From UBA2336 sp964538575 (GTDB lineage Bacteria; Bacteroidota; Bacteroidia; Cytophagales; Cyclobacteriaceae), in the NCBI GenBank assembly GCA_964538575.1, contig CAZIGG010000054.1, positions 1 to 18,900 on the forward strand: a DNA stretch of 18,900 nt, written 5' to 3'. The translations under genes were made by a program, and so were the position numbers. Under the pieces are notes generated by a model. It was not told the DNA's origin. It worked only from the letters and a program-made list of their open reading frames with translations, and did no database searches. Shown here in pieces: positions 8,318 through 15,042 of this stretch; the stretch's first letter is position 1, and every line of letters begins with the position of its first letter.

Positions 8318-9264
8318 GCGCTGCAAAGTTTCGCTTTCGTGCTGAGGTAATCCTGCCAAAGGTCTTTCAAAATATCCGCAGCGGGCCGGATGTTTTTGAT
8401 CGAAGCAGAAACCTGGCCGATCTCAAGCTCGCCTTCATCCAGATCACCTTCAAACATTCCGCGTTTCGCGCGTGCGCGGCCCAGCAGCGTTAACATTTCT
8501 TCATTGCTGGCTCCGCGCTGCTCAGCAGCAATCACCTCCTGAAAGAATTTGTTTTTAATCAACCGCACCGGTGTAAGCTGCTTCATGGTGAGTTGTGTAT
8601 CGCCCTCAGCAGAATTGATAATGCGTTGTTTAAAATTTTCATGCGCTGACGATTCAACGCTCGCGGCAAAGCCACTGCCGATTTGAACACCCTCCGCTCC
8701 TAACGCTTCAACTGCTGCGATGGCCCGGCCGCTTGCAATGCCGCCTGCCGCAAGCAGGGGAATTGAAATCGCATCCCGAACCATGGGAATAAGTACGAGT
8801 GTTGTTGTTTCTTCGCGGCCGTTATGGCCGCCTGCTTCAAAACCTTCCGCAACAACAGCGTCAACGCCTGCCTGCTCTGATTTTTTGGCAAACTTCACGC
8901 TTGATACCACATGCACTACCGTTATACCTTTTTCCTTAAGCCTGCCCGTCCATAATGAAGGGTTGCCGGCCGAGGTGAAAACAATCTTTACGCCTTCTTC
9001 AACAATGATGTCCATGATCACGCTCATTTCCGGGTAGAGCAACGGGACATTTACCCCAAAAGACTTAGTTGTTGCCGCCTTGCATTTCCGGATGTGATCG
9101 CGAAACGTATCGGGGTACATCGATCCGGCCCCGATCAGTCCCAGCCCCCCGGCATTGCTCACGGCCGAAGCCAGGCGCCACCCGCTGCACCAAACCATAC
9201 CGGCCTGAATTACAGGCACATCTATGCTGAAGAGTTTTTTAACCCTGTTTTCTGCATCAATCAT
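8314..9264 (-). CDS. Nitronate monooxygenase/FabK-like FMN-dependent TIM-barrel protein
   Basis: The 316-residue protein has the features of the nitronate monooxygenase (2-nitropropane dioxygenase) and FabK group: an N-terminal PVIQAGMVWCSGWRLASAVS (17-36), NAGGLGLIGAGSM (37-49), GFEAGGHNG with the conserved H147, and the FMN phosphate-binding part AAGGIASGRA followed by GAEGVQIGSGFAAS. Members oxidise alkyl nitronates or reduce enoyl-ACP using FMN in the cytoplasm. I cannot separate the two functions from motifs alone, although the size and the GGHNG context suit either. A TTG two codons upstream (9270) is possible, but the ATG at 9264 is the better start. The gene is first in a two-gene unit with the glyoxalase-fold gene (ATGA overlap), and an inverted repeat 25 bp upstream of its start could be an operator. 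Confidence 0.9.
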   Translation of the reverse strand: MIDAENRVKKLFSIDVPVIQAGMVWCSGWRLASAVSNAGGLGLIGAGSMYPDTFRDHIRKCKAATTKSFGVNVPLLYPEMSVIMDIIVEEGVKIVFTSAGNPSLWTGRLKEKGITVVHVVSSVKFAKKSEQAGVDAVVAEGFEAGGHNGREETTTLVLIPMVRDAISIPLLAAGGIASGRAIAAVEALGAEGVQIGSGFAASVESSAHENFKQRIINSAEGDTQLTMKQLTPVRLIKNKFFQEVIAAEQRGASNEEMLTLLGRARAKRGMFEGDLDEGELEIGQVSASIKNIRPAADILKDLWQDYLSTKAKLCSA

Positions 9265-9288
9265 GGGCAAAAAATAGAAAAAGGCAGT

Positions 9289-9318
9289 CAGATATTACGC
9301 TATGAATCTGAATATCTG
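9289..9318. promoter_or_regulatory. Inverted repeat upstream of the nitronate monooxygenase-like gene
   Basis: CAGATATT (9289-9296) and AATATCTG (9311-9318) are perfect 8-bp arms with a 14-base spacer, beginning 25 bp upstream of the minus-strand ATG at 9264. The position suits an operator or a leader hairpin; the role is inferred. Confidence 0.35.
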
Positions 9319-9576
9319 CCAATTGTAAATTGATGGGTAAAACCTTTCCGTTTCATACGTCTTAGAAGTTGTCCACAAAGAATTGATTGATTTTATAAGG
9401 TATATTCTACTGATTTACAGTCACTTAACGCTAAATATTCCGGTAATGTGGATAACTGTTCAATTTTGTGGGATTCTTTTTCGGCTGGTTTTTGGCGATT
9501 TGTAAGTGCCTGAATTTTAGCTCTTTTCGTTACGTCTCCCGTAAACCTTACAATCCGTTTATAGAAATTTCGGAAC

Positions 9577-9584
9577 TACATTTG
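9577..9584 (+). promoter_or_regulatory. Candidate Bacteroidota -7 promoter element
   Basis: TACATTTG matches TAnnTTTG, the -7 consensus of the Bacteroidota housekeeping sigma factor, and ends 23 bp before the TlpA-like ATG. I see no good -33 TTTG at the expected spacing, so support is moderate. The identical octamer precedes gldD. Confidence 0.4.
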
Positions 9585-9607
9585 CTATCCTTTGTTTCTT
9601 TAAGAAT

Positions 9608-10084
9608 ATGAAGAACCTTCTGACCATCCTTTTGCTTGCCGGTGCGCTTGCCGCTACCGCCCAGGAGCAGGCCAAAATTGTAAAGCTGCCCGAATTGCAG
9701 GAGCTTATCACCTCAAAAGGCGATCATATTAAAGTGATCAATTTCTGGGCTACCTGGTGTGCGCCCTGCGTAAAAGAGATGCCGCTGTTTGAAAAGCTTG
9801 GCCAGGAACGCAAGGATGTTAAAGTTACCTTAGTGAGCATGGATTTAGACCTCGATCCGGATCCTGCCAAGGTTCATAAATTTGTAGCCCGCAAGAAATT
9901 ACAGTCGCAGGTGCTTATCCTGGACGAGAAAGACCCGAATTCGTATATAGAGCAGATTGAAAAATCGTGGTCAGGGGCCCTGCCCGCCACCATTATCGTA
10001 AACAGTAAAACCGGTCAAAGAAAATTTGTTGAACGGGAGCTGCACGAAGGCGAACTTGAGAAACTGATTGCCGAAGTTCAATAG
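9608..10084 (+). CDS. Exported TlpA/ResA-like thioredoxin-fold protein
   Basis: The 158-residue product begins with a signal peptide (MKNLLTILLLAGALAATAQ, likely cut before Q19 or E20). The thioredoxin core follows: KVINFWATWCAPCVKEMP with the redox pair C51 and C54, and the conserved cis-proline P126 in GALPATIIV. This is the TlpA/ResA pattern of periplasmic thiol-disulfide proteins that reduce or isomerise substrate cysteines, for example during cytochrome c maturation, although no cytochrome gene is nearby. Another exported thioredoxin-fold gene starts 44 bp downstream and ends at a strong terminator, so the two probably form an operon. The physiological substrate is not evident. Confidence 0.92.
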   Translation: MKNLLTILLLAGALAATAQEQAKIVKLPELQELITSKGDHIKVINFWATWCAPCVKEMPLFEKLGQERKDVKVTLVSMDLDLDPDPAKVHKFVARKKLQSQVLILDEKDPNSYIEQIEKSWSGALPATIIVNSKTGQRKFVERELHEGELEKLIAEVQ

Positions 10085-10128
10085 CATGTCTTTAATAATT
10101 TATTGAAACAACTAAACAGAATACTATT

Positions 10129-10740
10129 ATGATCAGATCAATGTTAGTTATGGCTGTCTGCATGTTTGTGCTGGTAGCTGCAAGTCCTGTTCGCACGGGC
10201 TATGAAGTGGGCGATACCGTTGCCGATTTCAAGCTGAAGAACACAAACGGTAAAATGGTTGCCTTGTCTGACTACAAGGATTCAAAAGGTGTTATTGTGA
10301 TTTTTGATTGCAATACGTGTCCTTACTCCCAGGCCTGGAATAGCCGCATTATTGCGTTGAACAAAAAGTATGCTTCTCAGGGATTCCCGGTTGTTTTGGT
10401 TCAGCCGAATGATCCTGAAATCTCTCAGGGGGATTCGTATGACGCCATGGTTGAATATGCGAAGAAAAATGGCTACGACTTCCCGTACTTATTTGATGAA
10501 ACACAAAATGTTGCTAAATCCTTTGGCGCGACAAATACGCCTCATGTATTTATCTTGAAAAAAGAGGGTTCTGCATTTAAGGTTGCATACATCGGTTCAA
10601 TCGATGACAGTGCAAAAAATGCCTCGGCTGTTACAAAACGTTATGTTGAAGATGCCGTTGATGCACTTTTAGGAAGCAAACCTGTTCCGGCAACAAAAAC
10701 AAAAGCGTTAGGCTGTACCATTAAATGGAAGAACGCCTGA
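10129..10740 (+). CDS. Exported AhpC/TSA-like thioredoxin family protein with a CNTCP motif
   Basis: This 203-residue protein has a hydrophobic export signal (residues 1-19). VGDTVADFKLKNTNGKMVALSDYK (27-50) is the typical opening of peroxiredoxin/AhpC-TSA domains. The redox site is CNTCP (C61, C64), unlike the single peroxidatic Cys of true peroxiredoxins, and the cis-proline is P138 in TNTPHVFIL. The C-terminus carries another cysteine in LGCTIKWK (C196), a tail that I recall from relatives in this phylum. A periplasmic thiol-oxidoreductase role, perhaps with the TlpA-like protein upstream, is inferred. A near-perfect hairpin followed by a T-rich run ends the transcript about 22 bp after the stop codon. 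Confidence 0.88.
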   Translation: MIRSMLVMAVCMFVLVAASPVRTGYEVGDTVADFKLKNTNGKMVALSDYKDSKGVIVIFDCNTCPYSQAWNSRIIALNKKYASQGFPVVLVQPNDPEISQGDSYDAMVEYAKKNGYDFPYLFDETQNVAKSFGATNTPHVFILKKEGSAFKVAYIGSIDDSAKNASAVTKRYVEDAVDALLGSKPVPATKTKALGCTIKWKNA

Positions 10741-10762
10741 TCGGTTTTTAGCCAAAGATTTA

Positions 10763-10792
10763 AAAGCCTCCTGAAAATTTTCGGGAGGCTTT
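10763..10792 (+). terminator. Rho-independent terminator after the thioredoxin-fold pair
   Basis: Arms 10763-10777 and 10778-10792 pair over 15 positions with one exception, a T:G pair that is a legal U-G wobble only in a plus-strand RNA. In practice the central AAAATTTT forms the loop. The sequence TTCTTATTTTTC follows. This indicates termination of the plus-strand operon; the hairpin may also serve the convergent minus-strand exporter gene less well. Confidence 0.85.
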
Positions 10793-10800
10793 CTTATTTT

Positions 10801-11121
10801 TCAGTGCGCGGATACCAGCTTCAATCCGATGATCGAACCGATCAGCATGGTAATAAAAAACACCCGCCAGAAATCAGACGGCTCGCTAAAAAAATAAATT
10901 CCCATAATGGCCGTGCCTACTGCGCCAATGCCCGTCCACACCGCATAGGCAGTTCCGATCGGGATTTTCTGAATAGCTTCGTTCAGAAAATGAAAACTCA
11001 GGAAAATGCAGATGAAAAATCCAACCGACCACTTCCCGTTCGAAAAGTTGTTGCTGAACTTCAAACAGGTTGTAAAGCCAACTTCAAACAAGCCGGCAAT
11101 CACAAGATAGATCCACGCCAT
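10801..11121 (-). CDS. sugE: SMR family small exporter, Gdx/SugE (guanidinium) subtype
   Basis: The product has 106 residues and four hydrophobic helices, as expected for small multidrug resistance proteins that work as antiparallel dimers in the inner membrane. The essential membrane glutamate is E13 in AGLFEVGF. GTAYAVWTGIGAVGT (56-70) matches the Gdx/SugE subtype better than the EmrE/Qac subtype, and the C-terminus IIGLKL is also typical. Gdx members export guanidinium ion in exchange for protons; this assignment rests on the motif and is not tested. I see no guanidine riboswitch: the upstream gap is only 51 bp. It holds a palindrome just before the ATG. The gene follows a methyltransferase gene in the same direction and converges on the thioredoxin-fold pair. 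Confidence 0.88.
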   Translation of the reverse strand: MAWIYLVIAGLFEVGFTTCLKFSNNFSNGKWSVGFFICIFLSFHFLNEAIQKIPIGTAYAVWTGIGAVGTAIMGIYFFSEPSDFWRVFFITMLIGSIIGLKLVSAH

Positions 11122-11123
11122 AC

Positions 11124-11144
11124 GCTGATGTTTTAAATATCAGC
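11124..11144. promoter_or_regulatory. Palindrome directly upstream of the SMR exporter start
   Basis: GCTGAT (11124-11129) and ATCAGC (11139-11144) are perfect arms. Three more inner pairs bring the symmetry to 9 of 10 around base 11134. It ends 2 bp from the start codon, so a bound repressor, or an RNA hairpin over the ribosome site, would block expression. Either role is inferred. Confidence 0.4.
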
Positions 11145-11172
11145 AAAGGTAATTCTTTATAAACGCAGAAGA

Positions 11173-11895
11173 TTATTTAGATGCGACCAGATACGTCATC
11201 CCGAAAATGACCTCTTTCTTAAGAAGCGAAAGACCGTATTTTTCAAACAGGGAAATCACACGCGACACAGCAATGCGCAGTTTCGGATACCAGCTTACCG
11301 TTTGCTTCCATTTATCGCCTTCCCGTTCAAGAAGAATATCAAATACTTTAACATATCCCGGAAGATACTCCAGGTAACAGGTATGAATCCTGTTCTCATC
11401 GCTGTTTACGGGGATGAAGCGCTTTTCATTGGTCAATTCATTTGTAAGCTCCCGGTAGGAAATAACAAGCTTGCCGCCACGCTCCAGTTTTTGCGCGCTC
11501 AACGCAATGAGTTCCTCTACCTGGTCGGGCCCGGAAAGATGGGTTAACGTGTCGCCCATGCAAACGATCAGCTCGGACTTTAACCGGACTGCATATAAGT
11601 ACTCTAACAGGTGTGCATCAACCGCTTCAATTTTACGATGTTCAATCCGCTCCCTGAGTTCTTCTAAAAGCTGGTGATTAAAATCTATCGCCCGGACAGA
11701 AAATCCCAGGTTAGCCAGCGCAATGGAATTGATTCCGTGGCCGCTGCCCAGGTCAAATGCAACCCCGGAAATTTTAGGTACAATTTCATTTTCCCGGAAA
11801 AATTTTTCTTGCAGCAGCTGCTTTTCGGTAAAATCCCCTGCCGTCCACGAATAGAAATTGCCTAAATACCGGTCGTAATGGTCTTTTACCGTCAT
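11173..11895 (-). CDS. Class I SAM-dependent methyltransferase
   Basis: From the ATG at 11895 the product has 240 residues. It contains the S-adenosylmethionine-binding motif I, VAFDLGSGHGINS (45-57), an acidic residue at the end of strand 2 (D71 in RAIDFNHQ), and a later strand with VCMGDTLTHL. The N-terminus DHYDRYLGNFYSWTAGDF is characteristic of a group of uncharacterised methyltransferases. The substrate is unknown. A TTG six codons upstream (11913) would also be in frame, but ATG is preferred. The neighbour downstream is the SMR exporter, 51 bp away in the same direction, so cotranscription is possible. On the other side a plus-strand gene diverges after 78 bp. Confidence 0.87.
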   Translation of the reverse strand: MTVKDHYDRYLGNFYSWTAGDFTEKQLLQEKFFRENEIVPKISGVAFDLGSGHGINSIALANLGFSVRAIDFNHQLLEELRERIEHRKIEAVDAHLLEYLYAVRLKSELIVCMGDTLTHLSGPDQVEELIALSAQKLERGGKLVISYRELTNELTNEKRFIPVNSDENRIHTCYLEYLPGYVKVFDILLEREGDKWKQTVSWYPKLRIAVSRVISLFEKYGLSLLKKEVIFGMTYLVASK

Positions 11896-11973
11896 CTCGA
11901 ATATAGAAACCAATTTGTTTACGTTATTAGCGCAAACATGGTTATTTAATCCCTCACGATAACATCAAAAAAC

Positions 11974-12519
11974 ATGAAAAAGGCACTCGTATTTAGTTTA
12001 CTGCTGCTAAGTTCCGCATACGTTGCAACGGCCCAGGTTACAGGAAAAATATTTCCGGATATGACCGCTGAAACGGTTGATGATACAAAAATCGAATTGC
12101 CGCAAAGTGTAAAGGGAAAATATACGTTACTCGGGTTGGCGTATTCGAAAAAGTCTGAGGACGAGCTAAACTCCTGGTTCCAGCCCATTTTTGAAAAATT
12201 TGTTCAGAAACAAAAGGGCGGACTGTTTGAAGATTTTGCATACGATGTGAACGTTTATTTTATACCCATGTTTACCGGCATCAATGCAGCGGCTACCGGA
12301 ACGGCCAAGAAAAAAGCAGTCAAAAATGTTGATCCTAACCTGCTGCCTTACATCCTGTTTTACAAAGGTGAGCTGAAGACTTATAAAGAAGCGCTTGATT
12401 TCGAGAAGAAAGACATTCCGTACTTTTTCGTACTCGATAAAGAAGGAAAGATCGTTTACGCAACCTCCGGCAAATACTCAAAAGCCAAAATGGGTGAGAT
12501 CGAAGAAGTAATTGAATAA
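11974..12519 (+). CDS. Exported ATP10-like thioredoxin-fold protein without CxxC
   Basis: A clear signal peptide (residues 1-20, ending VATA before Q21) leads into a 160-residue domain. The start resembles thioredoxin-fold proteins of the ATP10 kind: GKIFPDMTAETVDDTKIELP (24-43), then SVKGKYTLLGLAYSK (45-59). It ends with a strand-turn-strand typical of the fold: DIPYFFVLDKEGKIVYATSG, near 147-166. No cysteine is present at the position of the redox motif, so it should not be an oxidoreductase; a chaperone or binding role is more plausible. ATP10 itself is an F-ATPase assembly factor of mitochondria. The likeness is from pattern recognition, not alignment. It lies 30 bp upstream of the PrsW-family protease gene on the same strand, and the two are probably cotranscribed. 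Confidence 0.72.
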   Translation: MKKALVFSLLLLSSAYVATAQVTGKIFPDMTAETVDDTKIELPQSVKGKYTLLGLAYSKKSEDELNSWFQPIFEKFVQKQKGGLFEDFAYDVNVYFIPMFTGINAAATGTAKKKAVKNVDPNLLPYILFYKGELKTYKEALDFEKKDIPYFFVLDKEGKIVYATSGKYSKAKMGEIEEVIE

Positions 12520-12549
12520 TATTATCTTGCTTTCAGAACCCCTGAATAC

Positions 12550-13251
12550 ATGTTTCTTCTTGCCCTGGCATTGGCTCCCGGTGCAGCCATTGCCCTGTAT
12601 ATTTACCTGAAAGACAAGCACGAACGGGAGCCGCTCGGACTTCTGCTCATGAGTTTTTTCTATGGCGTGCTCAGCACATTTGTAACGCTGCTCGTTAGCA
12701 TGCCGCTTGAGATTATTACCATTAATAAGCAAAGTGCATCTGAATTATTTGCCGATGCGTTTTTTAAGGTTGCTTTAGTGGAAGAATTCAGCAAGTTCAT
12801 TTTCATTCGCTTTATTCTGTTCCGGAATAAAAATTTTAATGAACCCTTCGATGGCATTGTGTACGCGGTTATGGTAGGCATGGGCTTCGCCACGCTCGAA
12901 AACATTTTATACGTATATCAATACGGCATCCCTACGGGCATTCTGCGCATGTTTACGGCCGTGCCTGCACACGCCTGTTTTGCAATTTTAATGGGATATT
13001 ACTTAGGCCGGGCAAAATTCACCAAGCAAAAAAACCTGTACTACTCATTGCTCGCGCTGATCTCGGCAACTGTATTTCATGGCTTGTACGATTACTTCCT
13101 GTTTATCACATTTGTTCCCGGCATCTGGATTGGCGCTGCCCTTTCGCTGATCGTTGCCATTATCCTTTCACGCAAAGCGATCCGGATTCACCAGGCCGCC
13201 TCACCGTTTATCAATCCTCCGCCTGAGCGGCCGGATTTGACAAAGCAATAA
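12550..13251 (+). CDS. PrsW-family intramembrane metalloprotease
   Basis: The 233-residue protein is mostly hydrophobic helices and carries the family motifs in order: VEEFSK with E78, E79 and K82; MGFATLENILYVY with E117 and N118; H141 in AHACFAILMGYYLG; and FHGLYDYFL with H177 and D181. The glutamates and histidines are the presumed zinc and catalytic residues of PrsW and related CAAX-protease-like enzymes, which cut membrane proteins; Bacillus PrsW cuts an anti-sigma factor. Here no anti-sigma or sigma gene is nearby, so the substrate is unknown. The C-terminal 25 residues are soluble and proline-rich. The gene follows the ATP10-like gene by 30 bp. About 100 bp downstream is the shared terminator hairpin of the convergent rng gene. 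Confidence 0.9.
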   Translation: MFLLALALAPGAAIALYIYLKDKHEREPLGLLLMSFFYGVLSTFVTLLVSMPLEIITINKQSASELFADAFFKVALVEEFSKFIFIRFILFRNKNFNEPFDGIVYAVMVGMGFATLENILYVYQYGIPTGILRMFTAVPAHACFAILMGYYLGRAKFTKQKNLYYSLLALISATVFHGLYDYFLFITFVPGIWIGAALSLIVAIILSRKAIRIHQAASPFINPPPERPDLTKQ

Positions 13252-13272
13252 ATTTAAACATATAATCCCCTG

Positions 13273-13339
13273 CCTTGTACCGGGGTCTCCTTCAGGTTAG
13301 CACTTCGCTTTATGGGATTCGCGGCACAAGGCCGCGAAT
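13273..13339. repeat. Palindromic intergenic element with competing hairpins
   Basis: ATTCGCGGC (13317-13325) and GCCGCGAAT (13331-13339) form a perfect 9-bp hairpin with a 5-base loop. CCTTGTACCG (13273-13282) pairs 9 of 10 with CGGCACAAGG (13322-13331), overlapping the first hairpin. It lies between prsW-like and rng, outside the rng terminator, and resembles a dispersed repeat; copy number cannot be judged from one window. Confidence 0.5.
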
Positions 13340-13353
13340 GACGTTAAACAAAA

Positions 13354-13378
13354 AAAGTCCTGCTCATTACAGGACTTT
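13354..13378 (-). terminator. Rho-independent terminator of rng (convergent region)
   Basis: Arms AAAGTCCTG (13354-13362) and CAGGACTTT (13370-13378) are a perfect 9-bp stem with a 7-base loop. Read on the minus strand the stem is followed by more T residues (TTTTTTTGTTT in all, including the last stem bases), about 22 bp after the rng stop. On the plus strand only CTCTTT follows, so it mainly serves rng. Confidence 0.88.
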
Positions 13379-13400
13379 CTCTTTATGAATTCAGTTTCAA

Positions 13401-14954
13401 TTATGCCGTCAACTGAATTTCTTCGCCTTCCTTGTTCAGGAATTTGAATTCAGTTACCCCGAGCGATGTATCGGTTTCCATGTTCACCCAGCGTTTATAC
13501 TTCATGAACCATTTCACACGGGTTGAAATAATTCCTTTCGTGAAGAAAGCCTGTAAGTAGGGATGCAGCGCCAGCACCAAGTCTTTTTCATTCTGTTTCA
13601 CCAATAAGTGATCGAGTGTTTTTTCGATCAGGTCGGAAACAAGAATAGACGCGGTGATTTTGCCGGTTCCGTTACACGTAGGGCAGGTTTCTTTGGTAAT
13701 GATGTTTACCTGCGGACGAACACGTTCACGCGTAATCTGCATCAGGCCGAATTTGGAAAGCGGCAGCACGGTTGATTTCGCCTTATCGCTGTCCATCTCC
13801 TCGCGCATGATCTTATAGATCAGCTTTTTATTGTCCTGACTTCTCATGTCGATGAAGTCAACCACAATAATGCCCCCCATATCGCGCAGGCGAAGCTGGC
13901 GGGCAATTTCTTTCGCGGCTTCGATGTTTACCGAGAGTGCAGTGGTTTCCTGGTTCTCTTCGCGGTTCGATTTGTTGCCGCTGTTCACATCAATTACGTG
14001 AAGCGCTTCGGTGTGCTCGATAATCAAATATCCTCCGCCTTTTAAGCTTACGGTTTGCCCGAACGCTGCTTTGATCTGCTTCTCAACACCGTAGTGTTCA
14101 AAGATTTTCGCACGGCCGCTGTAAAACTTCACGATCTTCTCCTGCTCGGGGGAAATGTTCCGGATGTAGGTCCGGGCTTCGTCATACATCTTCTTGTCAT
14201 CGATGTGAATGTTATCAAACGATTCATTCAGCAGGTCGCGAAGCAAAGACGATGTTTTGTTCAGCTCACCGATGAGCTTGTCATTCGGTGCAGCATCCGG
14301 AAGCGCGGCAATGCCGTCTTCAAATGTTTTAACTAAGTTTCTTAAATCACGGTCGAGGTCGGCCACTTCGGCTCCCTCGGCAACCGTGCGTACAATCACA
14401 CCGAAGTTTTCGGGTTTGATGGATTGGATCAGGCGCAGCAGGCGTTTACGTTCTTCGTTGCTGGTAATTTTTTTCGAAACGTTAACGGCTTTCGAAAACG
14501 GTACCAGCACCAGGTAACGCCCGGCTAATGATAACTCGCAGGATAATCGCGGCCCTTTTGTGGAGATGGGTTCTTTTACAATCTGCACCGGAAGCACTTG
14601 GCCTTTGGCAAGCTGCTGGGCAATTTTGCCATGCTTGTCAATATCCGGTTCAAGGGTAAATTTTTCCAGCTTGCCGAAAATCTTTTTACCGCGTGTCAGT
14701 TTCGTGAATTTGCTCAGCGAGCTGAACTGCGGTCCAAGGTCGAGGTAATGCAAAAAAGCATCTTTGTCGTAGCCCACATCAATAAATGCGGCATTGAGAC
14801 CCGGCACCACTTTCTTAACAGTGCCTAAATAAATGTCTCCGACCTGAAATTTGCTTCCCTCCTCTTCCTGGTGAAATTCTACAAGGTGCTTATCTCGAAG
14901 CAGGGCTATACGACATCCGTCTTGAGTGCTACTAATTATTAGTTCGTTGCTCAA
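13401..14954 (-). CDS. rng: Ribonuclease E/G family endoribonuclease (RNase G)
   Basis: The 517-residue protein opens with an S1 RNA-binding domain (GDIYLGTVKKVVPGLNAAFIDVG, 39-61, continuing past 130) and has the RNase E/G catalytic core: IDVNSG with D322, and IIVVDFIDM with D366, matching the two magnesium-binding aspartates of RNase E. CPTC (424-427) is the zinc-link motif that holds the dimer. It lacks the long C-terminal scaffold of RNase E, and the length is close to RNase G. The family processes rRNA 5' ends and cuts mRNA. The start codon is TTG (14954): the frame has no ATG between the upstream stop and this point, and the family N-terminus MSNELII fits. A hairpin sits in the leader. 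It is the last gene of the minus-strand HU, TPR, small basic protein, rng series and ends at a strong terminator. Confidence 0.96.
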   Translation of the reverse strand: MSNELIISSTQDGCRIALLRDKHLVEFHQEEEGSKFQVGDIYLGTVKKVVPGLNAAFIDVGYDKDAFLHYLDLGPQFSSLSKFTKLTRGKKIFGKLEKFTLEPDIDKHGKIAQQLAKGQVLPVQIVKEPISTKGPRLSCELSLAGRYLVLVPFSKAVNVSKKITSNEERKRLLRLIQSIKPENFGVIVRTVAEGAEVADLDRDLRNLVKTFEDGIAALPDAAPNDKLIGELNKTSSLLRDLLNESFDNIHIDDKKMYDEARTYIRNISPEQEKIVKFYSGRAKIFEHYGVEKQIKAAFGQTVSLKGGGYLIIEHTEALHVIDVNSGNKSNREENQETTALSVNIEAAKEIARQLRLRDMGGIIVVDFIDMRSQDNKKLIYKIMREEMDSDKAKSTVLPLSKFGLMQITRERVRPQVNIITKETCPTCNGTGKITASILVSDLIEKTLDHLLVKQNEKDLVLALHPYLQAFFTKGIISTRVKWFMKYKRWVNMETDTSLGVTEFKFLNKEGEEIQLTA

Positions 14955-15005
14955 AACGATAATGGATTTATGTAAAAAATGTGTGTATAGCTGACGTCAA
15001 TGTAA

Positions 15006-15026
15006 GGCGCAGCATACCGCTGCACC
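15006..15026 (-). promoter_or_regulatory. Hairpin in the rng leader RNA
   Basis: Bases 15006-15013 and 15019-15026 form an 8-bp stem with a 5-base loop. Seven pairs are Watson-Crick and one is G-U only in the minus-strand RNA, the direction of rng transcription. It lies 51 bp upstream of the rng start, within the 88 bp separating rng from the preceding small gene. No T-tract follows, so it is not a classical terminator; it may affect rng translation or mRNA stability. Confidence 0.4.
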
Positions 15027-15042
15027 CGATGGACGTTCTTGA

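Larger units (their letters stand above)
9265..9607. other. Non-coding divergent region with two DnaA boxes
   Basis: No gene is visible in these 343 bases between divergently transcribed genes. The region is AT-rich, especially 9378-9420. TGTGGATAA at 9447-9455 is a perfect consensus DnaA box on the minus strand. TTGTCCACA at 9369-9377 is a one-mismatch box on the plus strand. An inverted repeat lies at 9289-9318 and a promoter-like octamer at 9577-9584. It may be a replication origin or a DnaA-regulated control region; two boxes alone do not prove an origin. Confidence 0.5.

Noticed and set aside
8318..8359. Fourteen-residue N-terminal extension of the glyoxalase-fold protein
   Set aside because: It lies inside the upstream gene, and the VOC domain begins directly at the ATG that overlaps the neighbour's stop.
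11122..11172. Guanidine riboswitch ahead of the Gdx-like exporter
   Set aside because: The 51-bp spacer is too short for the guanidine-I aptamer and shows no paired ACGR-loop hairpins of the guanidine-II type; only a simple palindrome is present.
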